Positions 13,426 through 20,581 of a stretch of DNA of 34,900 bases are shown here, piece by piece. A program made the position numbers and the translations under genes. The DNA is from Oscillospiraceae bacterium (lineage in GTDB: Bacteria; Bacillota; Clostridia; Oscillospirales; CAG-272): assembly GCA_015065075.1 (NCBI GenBank), contig SVRA01000008.1, positions 1-34,900 on the forward strand, in the 5' to 3' direction. The notes beneath the pieces were generated by a model. It made no database searches. It was not told the origin of the DNA and worked only from the letters and a program-made list of their open reading frames with translations. How positions within the stretch are numbered: the stretch's first letter is position 1; every line of letters starts with the position of its first letter.

Positions 13426-14792
13426 ACGCCGACCTCAAGCGCGCTGCCCTCTATGCTCGAGTCTCTACCGAGGAGCAGGCAATGCACGGCGTGTCCCTCG
13501 ATGCCCAGAAGGAACGGCTGCTCCAATACGCCAAAGAAAATAATCTCACCGTGGTGGATCTCTACGTCGATGAGGGCATCTCCGCACGAAAGCGCTATAC
13601 ACGCCGCCCGGAGTTCCTTCGTATGCTTGAGGACGTAAAGCAGAAAAAGATCGACGTCGTCCTGTTTATAAAGCTCGACCGTTGGTTCAGAAATATAGCC
13701 GACTATTACGAGGTTCAGGCAATCCTTGATAAATACCGCGTCCAATGGATCGCCACCGAGGAAGACTACGATACCACCACCGCAAACGGCAGACTTGCCC
13801 TCAATATCAAGCTGGCAATCGCCCAGGATGAGTCCGACCGCACAAGCGAAAGAATAAAGTTCGTATTCAAAAACATGGTCAAGGAAGGCAGAGTTATCTC
13901 AGGCAGTACTCCCGTAGGATATAAAATAGAAAATAAGCGCGTCGTGATCGACGAGAACGAGGCAGAGATCGTCAGAACAATGTTTGATAAGTACATCGAC
14001 TGCCGATCGGCAAAAGAGACCTCAAGGCACTTAAACGCCCTCTACGGTACCAGCATCGACGTTAAGTCAATGAAGAGAATGCTCACCAATTCCTGGTATA
14101 TCGGTTTGGCATACGGCATCCCCGGCTGGTGCCCCCCAATAATCGACGAGCCTACCTTCAACCTCGCTTGCAAGATAGTCGAGACCAGAGCTGCAAGATA
14201 TAACGGTACGCGCTCCGATCGCGTATACCTCTTCACAGGCTTGATCCATTGCCCCAACTGCGGCAGAAGAATGACCACCTATTGCTGCTCCAACAAGAAC
14301 CCCGACGGATCTGTAAAGCAAGCATTCATCTATTATCGATGCCCGGCACACACAATGAAGACCTGCGACATGAGCAGACAGTTCAACCAGGACAAAATTG
14401 AAGAGTGGCTCATCAATAACGTCAGAAGCGAGGCAGAGAAATTCAACTTCGATCTCGACCAACAAAAAAAGGCAGCGCCGAAGAAAACCATCGACACCGC
14501 CAAGGTTATGGCAAGAATTGATAAATTGAAGGACCTCTATATAAACGACCTCTTACCCAAAGAGATCTACGAGCGCGACTATGCCGAGCTCTCCCGTCTC
14601 CTGAAGGAAGCAGCCGAGCAATCCTCCGCGGAAAGTTCCGTTAAGCCCCTCGACCTCAAGCAGCTTGATAACTTCGCCGAGTCGTACCAAAACCTCTCCC
14701 CCGACTCTCGCAAAGCCTTCTGGTCCCGTATCCTAAGTAAAATCACCGTCACCCCCGAAGGTGACTTCACATTAACCTTTAATCAGTTATAA
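13401..14792 (+). CDS. Large serine recombinase (integrase)
   Basis: A 463-residue site-specific recombinase. The N-terminal resolvase domain reads LYARVSTEEQAMHGVSLDAQKERL, with the nucleophilic Ser in ARVSTEEQ, then FIKLDRWFRN. Next comes the recombinase domain (GSTPVGYKIENKRVVIDENEAEIVRTMFDKY). A zinc ribbon follows (LIHCPNCGRRMTTYC, then YYRCPAHTMKTC), and then a coiled-coil region at about 380-420. The ATG at 13401 has an AAAGGA site. Its TAA stop (14790-14792) falls inside the right attachment arm. It should integrate and excise the element with a GA crossover dinucleotide. Confidence 0.96.
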   Translation: MAFKQKRIDADLKRAALYARVSTEEQAMHGVSLDAQKERLLQYAKENNLTVVDLYVDEGISARKRYTRRPEFLRMLEDVKQKKIDVVLFIKLDRWFRNIADYYEVQAILDKYRVQWIATEEDYDTTTANGRLALNIKLAIAQDESDRTSERIKFVFKNMVKEGRVISGSTPVGYKIENKRVVIDENEAEIVRTMFDKYIDCRSAKETSRHLNALYGTSIDVKSMKRMLTNSWYIGLAYGIPGWCPPIIDEPTFNLACKIVETRAARYNGTRSDRVYLFTGLIHCPNCGRRMTTYCCSNKNPDGSVKQAFIYYRCPAHTMKTCDMSRQFNQDKIEEWLINNVRSEAEKFNFDLDQQKKAAPKKTIDTAKVMARIDKLKDLYINDLLPKEIYERDYAELSRLLKEAAEQSSAESSVKPLDLKQLDNFAESYQNLSPDSRKAFWSRILSKITVTPEGDFTLTFNQL

Positions 14793-14817
14793 TGGGTATT
14801 GCCTTCGGGGACTGCAA
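14783..14817. repeat. Right attachment site (hybrid element/host)
   Basis: The 22-bp element arm 14783-14804 (TCAGTTATAATGGG followed by TATTGCCT), TC at 14805-14806, then host GGGGACTGCAA. The arm is the inverted match of the left arm. The host half-site resumes the ATPase codons for V-A-V-P on the minus strand. Confidence 0.9.
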
Positions 14818-15733
14818 CTACTATGACCGTCAACCCAAGCGTCAGCGCGTGAAAAAGATTTGCAAACAAAAAATCAAAGCTTGTCAGCTTGTATCTTATC
14901 ACGTTGGGGTCAAACGCGCTGTCGACCAAAAACGTATTAAAAAGATACACGAGTGCAACAAGCACCGCCGCGACGTACCCAACGGCACTTATCTGCTTTG
15001 CGAGCTTGCCAAGCCGTATTTTCAGCGGACTTTCTCTGGTTTCGGTCTGTATCTCGCGTGAGATCCCACCAAGAAAGGTCTTGTCGCCAACAGAGGCGAC
15101 CTCTATCTCACCCTCACCCGAAAGCACCGTGCAGCCGCGCAAGCAATAGTAAGACGACGATGGAGTTATGTCCTCACTCTGCCCCATTCTTCTCGGTGAC
15201 TTGTAAGCCTCCTTGCTCTCGCCCGTCATAGCGGACTGATCGCAGGCAACGCTCCCCGATATCAAAGCCCCATCGGCGGGTATCTGCTCCCCCGCCCCAA
15301 TAAGAGCAATGTCACCGACGACCACCTCGCGAATATCGACCTCACAAACAACTCCGTTTCGTCTGACTCTGCACCTCTGCTTACCGCACTCGGCATCAAG
15401 ACGTTCAAAAGCCGCCGCAGAGCCGTATTCCGATGCCGTAGAGATCAAAGTAGCCAAAAGCACCGAGATCGCGATCCCCGCCGTCTCGAACCAATCGGCA
15501 TTTCGAAACGTAAACAAAACGTTGATAATAAGCGCCCCTATCAGTATCTTTATAACGGGATCGCCGAGATTCGAGACAAACTGCCTCAAAAAGCTCTTTC
15601 TTTTTCCTCTCGACAAGGAATTATCTCCGTGCTCCGCGCGAGAGCGCATAACCTCGGCGTCATTTAGTCCCATAGCGACACCGTATCCGCTTTTTTTATA
15701 AGTATTCGTAATAATATCCCTCCCTTGCGCCAT
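14783..15733 (-). CDS. P2B-type Ca2+-ATPase, N-terminal third (gene interrupted by the element)
   Basis: The upstream part of the calcium pump. It has an N-terminal region GLNDAEVMRSRAEHGDNSLSRGKRKSFLRQF and TM1/TM2 (DPVIKILIGALIINVLF; AGIAISVLLATLIST). The actuator domain follows, with VRRNGVVCEVDIREVVVGDIALIGAGEQIPADG and the TGES-type loop SAMTGESKEAYK. It then reaches TM3/TM4 and VIVVAVPEG, where it leaves the host frame and gains the residues NTHYN and a stop from the element arm. I take the ATG at 15733; 15673 is an alternative. Rejoined to 4545-6330 it gives about 904 residues, normal for the family. As it stands it cannot be phosphorylated. Confidence 0.93.
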   Translation of the reverse strand: MAQGRDIITNTYKKSGYGVAMGLNDAEVMRSRAEHGDNSLSRGKRKSFLRQFVSNLGDPVIKILIGALIINVLFTFRNADWFETAGIAISVLLATLISTASEYGSAAAFERLDAECGKQRCRVRRNGVVCEVDIREVVVGDIALIGAGEQIPADGALISGSVACDQSAMTGESKEAYKSPRRMGQSEDITPSSSYYCLRGCTVLSGEGEIEVASVGDKTFLGGISREIQTETRESPLKIRLGKLAKQISAVGYVAAVLVALVYLFNTFLVDSAFDPNVIRYKLTSFDFLFANLFHALTLGLTVIVVAVPEGNTHYN

Positions 15734-15792
15734 TCTAAAACAGATATATGCAAAAGGGTCGGGATTTAGCCCCCAAACCGCAAAAGCCAACA

Positions 15793-15831
15793 AAAAAAGA
15801 CCGCTCTACCGCAGGTAAAGCAGTCTTTTTT
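15793..15831. terminator. Terminator between citrate synthase and ATPase genes
   Basis: A hairpin with outer stem AAAAAAGAC/GTCTTTTTT and inner pairs GCT/AGC and TACC/GGTA, with T-runs on both strands. On the minus strand it ends the citrate synthase transcript. Confidence 0.8.
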
Positions 15832-15862
15832 CTCCGCAAAAGCGAAAAATTTATTTATTCCA

Positions 15863-17251
15863 TCAGCATCTTTCGTCCATCGAAACGTAATCTCTGGTCT
15901 TGGAGATACACTTGTAGGCAGGACGGATGATCTTGTTCGAGGTGCAGTATTCTTCCATACGGTGAGCGCACCAGCCCGCAACTCTCGCGATCGCGAAAAG
16001 GGGCGTGTACATCTCGGTAGGAATGTCAAGCATGCGGTACACAAGACCTGAATAAAGGTCAACGTTCGCGCACATATCCTTGTCAACTCCCTTGTATGCT
16101 CTGAAGAGCGAGGGAGTGATAGTCTCGATCTTCTCAAGAAGCTCGAAATCCTCGCCAAAGCCCTTGTCGTAAGCCAGCTTCTTGGCATAGGTCTTGAGCA
16201 TTACCGCACGGGGATCGGACTTGGTATATATCGCGTGACCCATACCGTAAATAAGGCCTGAGCCGTCGTTTGCCTCTCCGTTAAGTATCTTGAGTAAGAA
16301 GGAAGCGACCTCGTCCTCGTTGTTTATATCCTTGACGTTTGCCTTGATGCAGTCGAACATCTCCTGAACCTTGAGGTTCGCGCCACCGTGACGGGGGCCC
16401 TTGAGCGCACCGATCGCCGCGCTGATCGCTGAATAGGTGTCCGAGCCCGAGCTTGAGAGCACACGGCAGGTAAAGGTCGAGCAGTTACCGCCTCCGTGCT
16501 CTGCGTGAACGACGAGACAAAGGTCAAGCAATCTCGCCTCCTCCTCGGTATAACTCTTGTCCGAGCGCAGAACTCGCAAAAAGTTCTCCGCAGTGGAAAG
16601 CTCGTCCTTGGGGTTGTGGAGATTCAAGCTCTTGTCGAAAAACGCGTTCTGATAGACCGCATAGGACTGCGCCGCGATAACGGGCAGACGAGCAAGCAGC
16701 TCCATGCTCTGATGAAGCATATTTTCAAGCCCCGTATCATCGGGATTGTCGTCGTAAGCGTAGAGAGAAAGCACCGCACTCGCCATCTTATTCATTATCG
16801 AAGCAGAGGGCGCCTTCATAATAATATCCTCGGTAAATCTGGGCGGCAAACGGCGATACGCCGCAAGAATATCGTTAAATTCGGCAAGCTCCTGCTCGTT
16901 GGGCAAGTGCCCGAAGAAAAGCAGATAAGCGCATTCCTCGAAACCGAATCTTCCCTCTTTTACAAAGTTATTTACAAGAGAAGTGATCTTGTATCCGCGG
17001 TATTCAAGGCTTCCCTCGACAGCACACTTCTCTCCCTCGTTCATAACATAACCGTGCGCGTTACCAACTCTCGTAACGCCCGCAACTACACCCGAGCCGT
17101 CAAGCTCACGCAGACCTCGCTTGACTCTGTATTTATCAAACGAGCCCTTGGGTATAACGTAAGCCGACCGCGCATCGTCGAGCATCGCCTGAAATTCTTT
17201 TTCAACGAGCTCATCGTGGTCGCTTTTATATTTTTTAGAATTAAGCTGCAT
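15863..17251 (-). CDS. Citrate synthase (citrate/2-methylcitrate synthase family)
   Basis: Condenses oxaloacetate and acetyl-CoA to citrate. The 462-residue protein has a roughly 60-residue N-terminal extension and then GSLEYRGYKI. The core signatures are VVHAEHGGGNCSTFTCRVLSSSGSDTYSAISAAIGALKGPRHGGAN, with the first catalytic His in HAEHG. Then come YGMGHAIYTKSDPRA with the second catalytic His, and ANVDLYSGLVYRML with the catalytic Asp. The start at 17251 follows AAAGGAG. The longer upstream reading to 17371 crosses the predicted promoter and is rejected. In an anaerobe it probably supplies 2-oxoglutarate for glutamate. Confidence 0.95.
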   Translation of the reverse strand: MQLNSKKYKSDHDELVEKEFQAMLDDARSAYVIPKGSFDKYRVKRGLRELDGSGVVAGVTRVGNAHGYVMNEGEKCAVEGSLEYRGYKITSLVNNFVKEGRFGFEECAYLLFFGHLPNEQELAEFNDILAAYRRLPPRFTEDIIMKAPSASIMNKMASAVLSLYAYDDNPDDTGLENMLHQSMELLARLPVIAAQSYAVYQNAFFDKSLNLHNPKDELSTAENFLRVLRSDKSYTEEEARLLDLCLVVHAEHGGGNCSTFTCRVLSSSGSDTYSAISAAIGALKGPRHGGANLKVQEMFDCIKANVKDINNEDEVASFLLKILNGEANDGSGLIYGMGHAIYTKSDPRAVMLKTYAKKLAYDKGFGEDFELLEKIETITPSLFRAYKGVDKDMCANVDLYSGLVYRMLDIPTEMYTPLFAIARVAGWCAHRMEEYCTSNKIIRPAYKCISKTRDYVSMDERC

Positions 17252-17265
17252 TTTTGTCTCCTTTC

Positions 17266-17279
17266 CGCCGCACGCGGCG
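17266..17279 (-). other. 5'-UTR hairpin before the citrate synthase ribosome site
   Basis: CGCCG (17266-17270) pairs with CGGCG (17275-17279) around a four-base loop, three bases ahead of the AAAGGAG site in the mRNA. Confidence 0.55.
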
Positions 17280-17342
17280 CGAATTTGGAAGTAAATCTCT
17301 CGCGGAGTCTCTATGGAACGCGAAAAACAAGTATAATGATAC

Positions 17343-17371
17343 ATTTTATCACCAAACACCAAAATTTGCAA
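17343..17371 (-). promoter_or_regulatory. Promoter of citrate synthase
   Basis: On the minus strand, TTGCAA (17371-17366), a 17-bp spacer and TAAAAT (17348-17343). The leader is about 85 bases. Confidence 0.65.
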
Positions 17372-17470
17372 TTAACAAATTGTAAACTTTCATTATTTGG
17401 CGGTTTGCAGGCGACCTTTTACGTTTTTTTGCAAGAATTCGCGCGTTTCAATTCAATCGGTGCTTAAAAA

Positions 17471-18640
17471 TCAGCATCTGTCAACGTTAGCGATGACAAA
17501 ATGGCCAGGCTTTTCTTCTGCGATCTTGCCCTGAACTGCACTCTTTATCTCGTCATCGGTCAGTTTGACTTCAAACGGAGCACTGATGTCAAAAAGCAAA
17601 TTAGTGTGAGTCTTACCGCGAACAAATCGGAAGTCGTGAATTGCGAGCCGTTCGTCCACCGTCTTAACGCGATCAAGAACAAAAGCTCTCATATTATTGA
17701 CCTCCTCGTCGTCGACAACGATGGGATCCATGTGAATATTCGACTGTATTCCAAGCTCGGTATTCAACCTTTTCTCAATGAGATCTATCATATCGTGCGA
17801 CTCGAAAATATCCCTTGAGCCGTCGACCTCGACGTGCAGATTTGCCACAAAGCGACCGGGGCCATAGCTGTGCACCACCATATCGTGAATACCAAGCGCC
17901 TCGGGAAACTCGGCAACTATCGCCTTTATTCCCTCAACCACCTCGTCGGACGGCGCCTCTCCGAGAATAGAATTTTTGGTATCGTTGAGTATCTTGATAC
18001 CTGCGATAAAAATGACAACCGCGACCGCAGCGCCCATATATCCGTCTATATCAATGCCCGTAAACTTGAAAATAAGCATAGCGATAAGCACCGCCGTGCT
18101 CGCACCCGCATCAGAAAGACTGTCTGCCGCCGTAGCCCTCATCACCGCAGAGTCTATCTTCTTCGCGATCCTGCGATTGAAAAGCACGAGCCAGAGCTTT
18201 GATAGGATCGACACCGCAAGAACACCGACCATAAGCCAGATATTCGAGTCGTCGGTCACTCTTTCCGCATCAAATATCTTGTCTATCGACTCGCGGAAAA
18301 GATTCCAGCCCACAAGCATGACGAAAAACGAAACGATCATCGAGGCAACGTACTCTATACGCGCGTGGCCGAAGGGATGGTCGCGGTCGGCAGGCTTCGC
18401 CGCCATCTTGAAGCTGATAAGCGAGATGATCTGCGAACCCGCGTCCGAAAGATTGTTTATACCGTCACCCGCAAGCGAGATCGCGCCGAACAAAAGTCCA
18501 ACGGTCAGCTTGCCTGCCGCCAAAACGACGTTTACTATTATTCCCACGATGCTCGCAAGCGTTCCGTACGCCCGCCTCACCGCAGGAGATTTTATATTTT
18601 CTCTGTCCTTAACGAACAGTCTGCATAACAATTCCGTCAA
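17471..18640 (-). CDS. Cation diffusion facilitator (CDF) family transporter
   Basis: A 389-residue divalent-cation/proton antiporter. Six TM helices fill about residues 25-225, including SLAGDGINNLSDAGSQIISLIS (TM2 metal site) and RATAADSLSDAGASTAVLIA (TM5 metal site, Asp pair). DHPFGHARIEYVASM is the family loop. The cytoplasmic C-terminal domain (IHDMVVHSYGPGRFVANLHVEVDG) is longer than usual, with an extra duplicated-looking segment to the end. Substrate is likely Zn, Mn or Fe. The start is a TTG at 18640 with GAGAGG eight bases upstream. It lies near the broken Ca2+ pump, but no link is shown. Confidence 0.92.
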   Translation of the reverse strand: MTELLCRLFVKDRENIKSPAVRRAYGTLASIVGIIVNVVLAAGKLTVGLLFGAISLAGDGINNLSDAGSQIISLISFKMAAKPADRDHPFGHARIEYVASMIVSFFVMLVGWNLFRESIDKIFDAERVTDDSNIWLMVGVLAVSILSKLWLVLFNRRIAKKIDSAVMRATAADSLSDAGASTAVLIAMLIFKFTGIDIDGYMGAAVAVVIFIAGIKILNDTKNSILGEAPSDEVVEGIKAIVAEFPEALGIHDMVVHSYGPGRFVANLHVEVDGSRDIFESHDMIDLIEKRLNTELGIQSNIHMDPIVVDDEEVNNMRAFVLDRVKTVDERLAIHDFRFVRGKTHTNLLFDISAPFEVKLTDDEIKSAVQGKIAEEKPGHFVIANVDRC

Positions 18641-18688
18641 TGAAAAAACCTCTCTTTTTGTAATTTCTCACGCTGCATCCCGCGAAGC

Positions 18689-18783
18689 ATATCACTCGCC
18701 GCAGGCGAATATCACGCTGCGCCGAGCGCAGCATATCACTTTCGCACAGCGAAAATATCACTGACGATGAGCATTCATCGTCA
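18689..18783. repeat. Array of short hairpins separated by ATATCAC
   Basis: ATATCAC occurs at 18689, 18709, 18733 and 18755. Between copies are perfect stems: TCGCC/GGCGA, GCTGCGC/GCGCAGC and TTTCGC/GCGAAA, each with a three-base loop. A fourth stem, TGACGATGA/TCATCGTCA (18762-18783), includes the stop codon of the YifB gene. It lies between the YifB and CDF genes. Confidence 0.75.
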
Positions 18784-20328
18784 ATCGTCGGTTCCCCAAT
18801 ATTTTCTGTCAAGACTTCTGAACTGGATAGCCTCGGCAATATGCTCCGCGCGAATGATCTCGCTGCGGTCAAGGTCGGCGATAGTTCTCGCAACCCTCAT
18901 AATTCTGTCGTATCCGCGCGCGGAAAGTCCCATCGAATCGTATGCCGAGTGGAGCAATTCCATCGCATCCTCGTCTGCCTGACAGTATTTTCTGATGCCG
19001 CGTGAATCAAGAGAGGCGTTGTTGAGATAGCCGTCCTCTCCCATTCTCTGCTGCGCAAATTTGCGCGCCTCGATAACTCTCGCTCTGACCGTCGCACTGC
19101 TCTCACCGATACCGGTGTTGCTCGAAAGCTCGCCATAGCTCAGAGAAGGAAGCTCTATCTGTATGTCTATTCGGTCAAGCATAGGACCGCTTATTCGTGA
19201 TATGTATCTCTTGACGTCGGCACTCTTGCAGGTGCACTTTCTGGTCGGATGACCGAAATATCCGCATCGGCAGGGGTTCATCGCGCCCACGAGCATAAAG
19301 CTGCACGGGAATGTCACGCGTCCGTTGGCTCTGGTTATAGTCACCTTTCTGTCCTCGAGCGGCTGACGGAGCGCATCGGTCACCTGCTTTGGAAACTCGG
19401 GGAGCTCGTCAAGGAACAAAACTCCGTTGTCGGCAAGCGAGACCTCGCCCGGCATAGGATTGATACCGCCGCCCACAAGACTGACCGCGCTCATGGTGTG
19501 ATGCGGCGAGCGGAAGGGGCGAACCGACAAAAGCGACACGCCGTCAGGCAGAGTTCCCGCGACCGAATGGACCTTCGTGGTCTCAATAGCCTCGGCAAAG
19601 GAAAGCGGAGGAAGAATAGTCGGCAAACGCTTCGCCAGCATCGACTTGCCCGTTCCGGGAGGTCCGATGAGCAGAATATTGTGACCGCCCGTCGCGGCGA
19701 TCTCCATCGCCCGCTTCGCCTGCGCCTGACCCTTAACGTCTGAAAAGTCGATCCCGTAAGTATTCGCGGCATCGCAAAAGCCTCCGCGGTCGTAGACCTC
19801 GGGAACGATAAGCTCACTGCCGTTGAGATGAGCGACAAGCTGCTTCATATCCTTGACAGCATATACGGTTATTCCCTCGACCGCCGCGGCCTCGCCCGCG
19901 TTATCCGCAGGAACGAAAAACTCGCGAAATCCCGCGTCTCTCGCCGCCACGCACATCGAAAGCGCGCCTCTGACCGATCGCAGAGCACCGGAAAGCGAAA
20001 GCTCTCCTACAAAGCATTTGTCCGACACGTCAATATCCGAGCGAACGATGCCCGCGCACTTCATAATACCCAGCAATATCGCCACGTCGTAAGCCGAGCC
20101 CTCTTTTTTGCGGTCAGCGGGCGCAAGATTGAGCATAAACGACATCTCGGGGAATCTGAATCCGCTGTTTATACACGCCGTGCGTACTCTCTCCTTTGCC
20201 TCCTTGACCGCCATATCGGGCAGACCGACAAGCTCGAAATTAGGGAGTCTCGGCTGCGCATCCGCCTCTACGGTGACGATATATCCGTCTATTCCGAAAA
20301 TTCCCGCGCTAAATATCGATGATAACAT
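18781..20328 (-). CDS. YifB/ComM-family Mg chelatase-like AAA+ ATPase
   Basis: A 515-residue protein. The N-terminal Lon-protease-like fold reads GIDGYIVTVEADAQPRLPNFELVGLPDMAVKEAKERVRTA. The Walker A is LIGPPGTGKSMLAKRLP, the Walker B is NGVLFLDELPEF, and the ATPase core contains RPFRSPHHTMSAVSLVGGG. A Cys-rich loop (CRCGYFGHPTRKCTC) precedes the C-terminal domain SARGYDRIMRVARTIADLD. ComM in Haemophilus is a branch-migration helicase of natural transformation; many Firmicutes carry the gene. The start at 20328 follows GAAAGGTG. Confidence 0.95.
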   Translation of the reverse strand: MLSSIFSAGIFGIDGYIVTVEADAQPRLPNFELVGLPDMAVKEAKERVRTACINSGFRFPEMSFMLNLAPADRKKEGSAYDVAILLGIMKCAGIVRSDIDVSDKCFVGELSLSGALRSVRGALSMCVAARDAGFREFFVPADNAGEAAAVEGITVYAVKDMKQLVAHLNGSELIVPEVYDRGGFCDAANTYGIDFSDVKGQAQAKRAMEIAATGGHNILLIGPPGTGKSMLAKRLPTILPPLSFAEAIETTKVHSVAGTLPDGVSLLSVRPFRSPHHTMSAVSLVGGGINPMPGEVSLADNGVLFLDELPEFPKQVTDALRQPLEDRKVTITRANGRVTFPCSFMLVGAMNPCRCGYFGHPTRKCTCKSADVKRYISRISGPMLDRIDIQIELPSLSYGELSSNTGIGESSATVRARVIEARKFAQQRMGEDGYLNNASLDSRGIRKYCQADEDAMELLHSAYDSMGLSARGYDRIMRVARTIADLDRSEIIRAEHIAEAIQFRSLDRKYWGTDD

Positions 20329-20508
20329 AATAGCACCTTTCAAAAAAACTTACTCAATAAATCAAGTATACCATATTCACTGCAAAATTACAATAAAAAT
20401 GTTCCAAAAAAATCATTCGGATCCCCAAAAGCGCCTCAATTTTCGCGTTTGTTCACAAAATCCGCAAAAATGTTTACAAAAGTTATGTCCAAACCGACCG
20501 TAAACCTA

Positions 20509-20537
20509 TTGACAATTCCCCTGAATTGCGGTATAAT
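20509..20537 (+). promoter_or_regulatory. Promoter of the second LRR lipoprotein gene
   Basis: TTGACA (20509-20514), a 17-bp spacer and TATAAT (20532-20537), a near-consensus sigma-A promoter giving a leader of about 38 bases. Confidence 0.9.
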
Positions 20538-20581
20538 TTTATATGTATAAATTTGTAATCACAATCTCTCGGAGGTCTGAT

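Larger units (their letters stand above)
6333..14804. mobile_element. 8.47-kb serine-integrase element inserted in the Ca2+-ATPase gene
   Basis: The boundaries come from rejoining the split ATPase. Host sequence on the left ends CGGAAGCCCC (6321-6330), and on the right resumes GGGGACTGCAAC (14807). A TC dinucleotide lies at both junctions (6331-6332 and 14805-14806). Joining them gives codons for V-V-A-V-P-E-G-L-P in frame. The element ends are 22-bp inverted arms. It carries about 16 mostly small genes: an integrase, an XRE/ImmA switch, a phage-type leftward operon with YqaJ, and a rightward cassette with a lipoprotein. No capsid, terminase, relaxase, replicase or conjugation genes are seen. 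Confidence 0.95.

Noticed and set aside
6333..14804. A complete prophage or conjugative element
   Set aside because: No terminase, portal, capsid, tail, holin, relaxase or VirB4-type gene is present in any frame, and the length is only 8.5 kb.
15733..17471. Riboswitch in the citrate synthase leader or before the ATPase
   Set aside because: Only a short hairpin and terminators are visible; no known riboswitch core was recognised.
18689..18783. CRISPR array or attachment site
   Set aside because: Repeat units of seven bases with foldback spacers and no cas genes or integrase nearby.
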